This document shows positions 13,947 to 17,773 of a DNA stretch of 17,773 nt, piece after piece. Position 1 is the first letter of the stretch, and each line of letters starts with the position of its first letter. The position numbers and the translations under genes were made by a program. Under the pieces are notes generated by a model that saw only the letters and a list, made by a program, of their open reading frames with translations, searched no databases and was not told the DNA's origin. This DNA comes from JBDTMT01 sp033764095. GTDB lineage: Bacteria > Desulfobacterota > Binatia > HRBIN30 > CADEER01. Where the stretch lies: assembly GCA_033764095.1 (NCBI GenBank), contig JANRJF010000165.1:1-17773 (forward strand), written 5' to 3'.

Positions 13947-14645
13947 CTACGGTGCCTGCGGAGCCGCGGCCTCGGCGGGCGCCGTGTCCGCCGGCGGCTG
14001 CGCGTCGCTCTCGGTCGGCTCGGGCGCCTCGCTGGTGATGGCGGCCTGGATCTGCGGCCACAGCTGCTCGACGCCGATGCCGGCGAGCTCGCTGGCGGTG
14101 AGCCACCGCGCGCCGGCCTGCCAGAAGAGCATGACGTCGAGAAAGTTGGTCGCCAGCGCCTCCTGCGTCTGATCGTAGGCGCCCTGCCACACCACCTCGC
14201 CGCTGGCCACCTCGACCAGGATGAGGTTGAACGCGACCGACGCGCCCTGGCTGGCGCCGAGCGCCGTGCCGACGCGCGGCGCGAAGCGCGTCACGGTGCC
14301 GCTCAGCACCACGTCGGCACCGAGCGCCCTGCCGAGCGCGACGGCGCGCTCGCTGGTGCCGCGCACCAGACGCAGCTCCGGCGTCGCCAGCGCGTCGACG
14401 ACGCTCAGGTCCGGCGCGAAGCGGAACTCGGTCTGCTCGGCGAGGACCTTGTAGATCTGCGCGGTGACGATCGCGCCACCGTCCTCCTGCGGGGTCGCAC
14501 CCGGGCGCACCTCGGGTCCCTCGCCGAGCGGCAGCACCGCGAGCAGTTCGGTGAACACCGGCGGCCGCGGCGACTGCGCCGTCCCGCAGGCGGTGAGCAG
14601 CAACGCCAGGCCGACGGCAGCGCGGCCGGCGGCGCGCGCCCTCAC
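13947..14645 (-). CDS. Outer-membrane-type lipoprotein (CsgG/LpoB-like fold suspected)
   Basis: The protein has 232 residues. The lipobox LLTAC gives lipidation at C20. G21 follows (no Asp at +2), which favours the outer membrane. The mature domain (about 35-205) contains LLAVLPLGEG, a helical stretch, then ALGADVVLSGTVTRFAPR (107-124), and VAFNLILVEVASGEVVWQG (137-155). This alternation of strand segments is typical of CsgG-, LpoB- or TolB-N-like lipoproteins that compute a 'variable present in cell' domain; no specific member could be named. The last ~27 residues are a low-complexity Ala/Pro/Glu tail ending in a stop codon supplied by an adjacent palindrome. GTG is the start; it overlaps the aspS stop by 4 bases (GTGA), so it is translationally coupled to aspS. 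The function is unknown. Confidence 0.75.
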   Translation of the reverse strand: MRARAAGRAAVGLALLLTACGTAQSPRPPVFTELLAVLPLGEGPEVRPGATPQEDGGAIVTAQIYKVLAEQTEFRFAPDLSVVDALATPELRLVRGTSERAVALGRALGADVVLSGTVTRFAPRVGTALGASQGASVAFNLILVEVASGEVVWQGAYDQTQEALATNFLDVMLFWQAGARWLTASELAGIGVEQLWPQIQAAITSEAPEPTESDAQPPADTAPAEAAAPQAP

Positions 14646-16420
14646 CCGACGACCCTGACGCCGAGATCGCGCAACTGCTTCTGATCGACCGGGCTGGGCG
14701 CCTCGGTCATCAGGCAGACGGCGCGTTGCGTCTTGGGGAAGGCGATGACGTCGCGCAGCGAGGTCGCGTCGGTGAGCAGCATCGCCAGCCGATCGAGGCC
14801 GAGCGCGATGCCGCCGTGCGGCGGGGCGCCGTAGGCGAGCGCGTCGAGCAGGAAGCCGAAACGCCCGCGCGCCTCCTCCGGCGTCATGCCGAGCAGGCGG
14901 AAGACGCGCTCCTGCAGGTCGGTGCGATGGATACGGATACTGCCGCCGCCGAGCTCAATTCCGTTCCAGATGACGTCGTAGGCCTTGGCGCGGACGCTGT
15001 ACGGATCCGACTCCAGGCGCTCGAGATCCTCGTCCATCGGGGCGGTGAACGGATGGTTCACCGACACCGCGCGCTTCTCCTCGGCCGAGTAGTCGAAGAG
15101 CGGGAACTCGGTCACCCAGAGCAGCGCGTTGGCATTGGCCGGAATGAGGTCGAGCTGGGCGGCGAGCTTGAGACGCAGATGCGAGAGCGAGTCGTTCACC
15201 ACCTTCGGCTGGTCGGCGAGGAACATGATGATGCCGCCGACGCTCGCGCCGGTCGCCTGCTCGATCGCCGTGCGCTGCTCGGGGCTGAGGAACTTGGCGA
15301 TCGGCGACTGCCAGCCGTCCGGATTGAGGCGCGCCCAGGCGACGCCCTTGGCGCCGTAGGTGGCCACCGCCTCGGGCAGCGAGTCGAGATCCTTGCGGGT
15401 GAGCTTGCCCTCGTCGGGCACGAACAGCGCTTTGACCAGGCCACCCTTCTCCGCCGCCTCGCGGAAGACGCGCAGCTCGGCGGTGCGGACGATGTCGGTG
15501 ATCTCGGCCAGCTCCATGCCGAAGCGCATGTCCGGCTTGTCGCTGCCGAAGCGGCGCATCGCCTCGGCGTAGGTGATGCGCGGCAGCGGATCGGGCACCT
15601 CGATGCCCTTCAGGCCGAGCACGCGGCGCAGCATCCCTTCGATCAGGGCGTAGATGTCACGCGGCTGGATGAAGGTCGCCTCGATGTCGATCTGGGTGAA
15701 CTCCGGCTGCCGGTCGGCGCGCAGGTCCTCGTCGCGGAAACACTTGGCGATCTGGTAGTAGCGGTCGAGCCCGGCGACCATGAGGATCTGCTTGAACAGC
15801 TGCGGCGACTGCGGCAGCGCGTAGAAGCTGCCGCGGTTGACGCGGCTCGGCACCAGGTAGTCGCGCGCGCCCTCCGGCGTCGAGCGCGTCAGGATCGGCG
15901 TCTCGACGTCGATGAAGCCCTGTTCGTCCAGGTAATTGCGGATGGTCGAGGCGATGCGGTGGCGGAAGATCAGGTTGTGCTGCGCCGACGGGCGGCGCAG
16001 GTCGAGGTAGCGGTACTTGAGCCGCGTCGCTTCGGCGACGCTGGTGTCGTCCTCGATCGGGAACGGCGGCGTCTCCGCCTCGTTGAGGATGCGCAGCTCG
16101 TTGGCGAACACCTCGACCTCGCCGGTCGGCAGGTTGGGGTTCACCGTCTCCGGCGTGCGCGCCTTGACGACGCCGCGCACGGCGATGACGAACTCGCTGC
16201 GCAGCCCGCCGGCGCGCTCGTGCGCCACCTGCGCGCGCTCGGGATTGAAGACGATCTGGACGATACCGCTGCGGTCGCGCAGGTCGACGAACACGACGCC
16301 GCCGTGGTCGCGGCGCGAGTGCACCCAGCCCATCAGCGTCACTGCGCGGCCGACGTCGGCGGCGCGCGGTTCGCCGCAGCGCTCGGAGCGCTGCCAATCG
16401 CCCAGCAGATCGAGACTCAT
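14642..16420 (-). CDS. aspS: Aspartyl-tRNA synthetase, bacterial type, probably non-discriminating
   Basis: The protein has 592 residues, the full size of bacterial AspRS (OB anticodon domain, class II core, GAD insertion). It charges tRNA-Asp with aspartate in the cytoplasm. The OB domain has GWVHSRRDHGGVVFVDLRD (31-49). Motif 1 is around DVETPILTRSTPEGARDYLV (171-190), the Asp-binding loop is QSPQLFKQ (204-211), motif 2 is FRDEDLRADRQPEFTQ (228-243), and motif 3 is GGIALGLDRLAML (536-548) with Arg 544. In E. coli-type discriminating enzymes the position of H39 is Leu (RRDLG). The RRDHGG form is typical of non-discriminating AspRS, which also makes Asp-tRNA-Asn for amidation by GatCAB; that is an inference here. 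ATG 16420 has GGAAAGG about five bases upstream and overlaps the hisS stop (ATGA). Confidence 0.97.
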   Translation of the reverse strand: MSLDLLGDWQRSERCGEPRAADVGRAVTLMGWVHSRRDHGGVVFVDLRDRSGIVQIVFNPERAQVAHERAGGLRSEFVIAVRGVVKARTPETVNPNLPTGEVEVFANELRILNEAETPPFPIEDDTSVAEATRLKYRYLDLRRPSAQHNLIFRHRIASTIRNYLDEQGFIDVETPILTRSTPEGARDYLVPSRVNRGSFYALPQSPQLFKQILMVAGLDRYYQIAKCFRDEDLRADRQPEFTQIDIEATFIQPRDIYALIEGMLRRVLGLKGIEVPDPLPRITYAEAMRRFGSDKPDMRFGMELAEITDIVRTAELRVFREAAEKGGLVKALFVPDEGKLTRKDLDSLPEAVATYGAKGVAWARLNPDGWQSPIAKFLSPEQRTAIEQATGASVGGIIMFLADQPKVVNDSLSHLRLKLAAQLDLIPANANALLWVTEFPLFDYSAEEKRAVSVNHPFTAPMDEDLERLESDPYSVRAKAYDVIWNGIELGGGSIRIHRTDLQERVFRLLGMTPEEARGRFGFLLDALAYGAPPHGGIALGLDRLAMLLTDATSLRDVIAFPKTQRAVCLMTEAPSPVDQKQLRDLGVRVVG

Positions 16421-17721
16421 GCGTGCCTTTCCATCGCCGGGCTGGCGGCGACCTCTGCCGCGGCGAGCGCGGCGCGCAACCCCGGCGCGTCCGTGTCGAG
16501 CGGCGCGATGCGCGGCAGGTCGCGACGCGCGGTCATGTCGCGCACGCTCACCCGTCCGGCCGCCAACTCGTCCTCGCCGAGCAGGATGACGTAGCGCGCA
16601 CCGAGCTTGCCGGCGTGGCGCATCTGGCTCTTCAGGCTGCGCTCGCCGGGCTCCACCTCGACGCGCGCGCCGGCGCGCCGCAGGCGGTGCGCCAGCAGCA
16701 CCGCCGCCGCCTCGGCGGCGATCCCGAGCGGCGCGATGACGAACTCCGGTGCCGTCGCCGCGGCCGCCGCGTCGGCCCCCAGCACGATCGCCAGGCGCTC
16801 GACGCCGAGGGCGAAGCCGACCCCGGCGACGTCGGGTCCGCCCAGCCCCTTCACCAGTCCGTCGTAGCGGCCGCCGCCGCCGAGCGCGTTCTGCGAGCCG
16901 AGCCCGCCGGCGGTGACCTCGAAGGCGGTGCGGCAGTAGTAGTCGAGACCGCGCACCATGTAGGGCGCCAGGCGGGGGTGCAGGTCGGCCGCCGCGAGCA
17001 GCGCGCGGACGCGCGCGAAGTGGGTGCGGCAGGGCTCGCACAGATGGTCGATCATCTTCGGCGCGGTGTCGCGCAGCGCCGCGCAGCCCGGCTGCTTGCA
17101 GTCGAGCAGGCGCAGCGGATTGGTCTCCAGCCGGCGCTGGCAGTCGCCGCACAGCTCGGCGGCATGCGCGCGCCCCCAGGCGACCAGCGCGTCGCGATAG
17201 GCCGGCCGGCAGGCGCGGCAGCCGAGCGAATTGATCTGCACCTCGGCGCCGGTGACGCCGAAGTCGGCCAGCAGGTCGTACAGCAGGCGCAGCACTTCGG
17301 CGTCGGCGGCCGGGTCGTCGCGCCCGATCAGCTCGGCGCCGATCTGCGAGAACTGGCGCAGGCGGCCTTTCTGCGGCCGCTCGCGGCGGAACATCGGGCC
17401 GAAATAGAAGAGCTTGGCGACCGGCTCGACGGCGTGCATGGCGTGCTCGACGTAGGCGCGCACCGCCGAGGCGGTGCCCTCCGGGCGCAGGGTCAGCGGC
17501 GTGCCGTCGCGGTCGTCGAAGGCGTACATCTCCTTCTCGACGATGTCGGTGGTCTCGCCGACCGAGCGCCGGAAGAGCTCGGCACGCTCGACGATGGGCA
17601 ACCGGATCTCGTGGTAGTTGTACTGGCCGAAGACCGCTCGCGCCGTCGCTTCGAGTTCCGCCCAACGCCCCGACTCGCCCGGCAGGACGTCATGAAACCC
17701 TTTAACTGACGCGACTTTCAT
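16417..17721 (-). CDS. hisS: Histidyl-tRNA synthetase
   Basis: The protein has 434 residues, normal for bacterial HisRS, and charges tRNA-His in the cytoplasm. It starts with VKGFHDVLPGE (6-16). Other landmarks are TLRPEGTA (77-84), motif 2 FRRERPQKGRLRQF (111-124), the HisRS-specific VRGLDYYCRTAFE (256-268), GGGGRYDGL (281-289) and motif 3 GVGFALGVERLAIVL (300-314), followed by an anticodon-binding domain (about 325-420; GERSLKSQMRHAGKLGARYV). The insertion between motifs 2 and 3 has four Cys pairs (168/171, 191/194, 208/213, 228/231), which suggests bound zinc. Comparable Cys pairs occur in HisRS of several deltaproteobacterial groups. It is the first gene of hisS-aspS-lipoprotein. Only 52 bases lie upstream in the window and no clear ribosome site or promoter was seen there. 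Confidence 0.97.
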   Translation of the reverse strand: MKVASVKGFHDVLPGESGRWAELEATARAVFGQYNYHEIRLPIVERAELFRRSVGETTDIVEKEMYAFDDRDGTPLTLRPEGTASAVRAYVEHAMHAVEPVAKLFYFGPMFRRERPQKGRLRQFSQIGAELIGRDDPAADAEVLRLLYDLLADFGVTGAEVQINSLGCRACRPAYRDALVAWGRAHAAELCGDCQRRLETNPLRLLDCKQPGCAALRDTAPKMIDHLCEPCRTHFARVRALLAAADLHPRLAPYMVRGLDYYCRTAFEVTAGGLGSQNALGGGGRYDGLVKGLGGPDVAGVGFALGVERLAIVLGADAAAAATAPEFVIAPLGIAAEAAAVLLAHRLRRAGARVEVEPGERSLKSQMRHAGKLGARYVILLGEDELAAGRVSVRDMTARRDLPRIAPLDTDAPGLRAALAAAEVAASPAMERHA

Positions 17722-17728
17722 GCATGCC

Positions 17729-17738
17729 CAAGCGCTTG
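17729..17738. promoter_or_regulatory. 10-base palindrome just upstream of hisS
   Basis: CAAGCGCTTG is a perfect palindrome eight bases before the hisS ATG, where the ribosome site would be expected. It could be an operator or chance. The window ends 35 bases further on, so the promoter cannot be judged. Confidence 0.2.
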
Positions 17739-17773
17739 AATGAACAACATCGAGCGGCTATCAGCAGGGAGTA

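Noticed and set aside
14726..17709. Long plus-strand frames opposite aspS and hisS
   Set aside because: They are shadows of two unmistakable tRNA synthetases on the minus strand.

Overview
The window is GC-rich, tightly packed chromosomal DNA from a Gram-negative bacterium. Several features suggest a poorly cultivated deltaproteobacterium-like lineage. These are secreted proteins with Thr-Pro 'TPTxTxT' linkers, a beta-sandwich module starting with a KLLLK motif, a Cys-rich 'CTDGDPxCD' tail, a cohesin-like module, and a GC/transmembrane/Arg C-terminus of MYXO-CTERM type. From memory I associate this combination with Candidatus Binatia-type genomes; that is recall, not a search result. No tRNA, rRNA, CRISPR array, transposase or phage gene was seen. 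No gene-free stretch exceeds 300 bases; the longest is about 253 bases at 12617-12869.

Left part, + strand (1-5779): four genes are packed head to tail. They are the C-terminal part of an Hsp70-like protein, a serine beta-lactamase-family esterase, a secreted glycoside hydrolase of probable clan GH-A with a Cys-rich tail, and an FAD-dependent enzyme of the alkyl-DHAP synthase family. The last two junctions are ATGA overlaps, so these genes are probably translated as one coupled operon.

Middle, + strand (5908-10567): two exported proteins lie here. One joins a beta-sandwich module through a Thr-Pro linker to an alpha/beta-hydrolase with a complete Ser-Asp-His triad. The other is a protein of about 1037 residues with repeated 'GDxxPxG' units, a Thr-Pro linker, a cohesin-like domain and a MYXO-CTERM-like sorting tail.

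Middle, - strand (10556-12616): a PaaI-like hotdog thioesterase converges on the repeat protein with a 12-base overlap. Beyond a perfect 15-bp hairpin lies a two-gene unit of secreted Cys-rich proteins. The first gene encodes a free small protein. The second carries the same Cys module on a stalk of about 170 residues with Thr at almost every second position, followed by a membrane anchor. This pair is the most novel-looking item in the window.

Right part: an LPG-synthase-type membrane protein (+, 12870-13874) converges, across two GC-rich palindromes, on a - strand operon hisS-aspS-lipoprotein whose genes are joined by 4-base overlaps. The AspRS has the DHGG signature associated with non-discriminating enzymes. 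This suggests that the organism makes Asn-tRNA by the GatCAB route.
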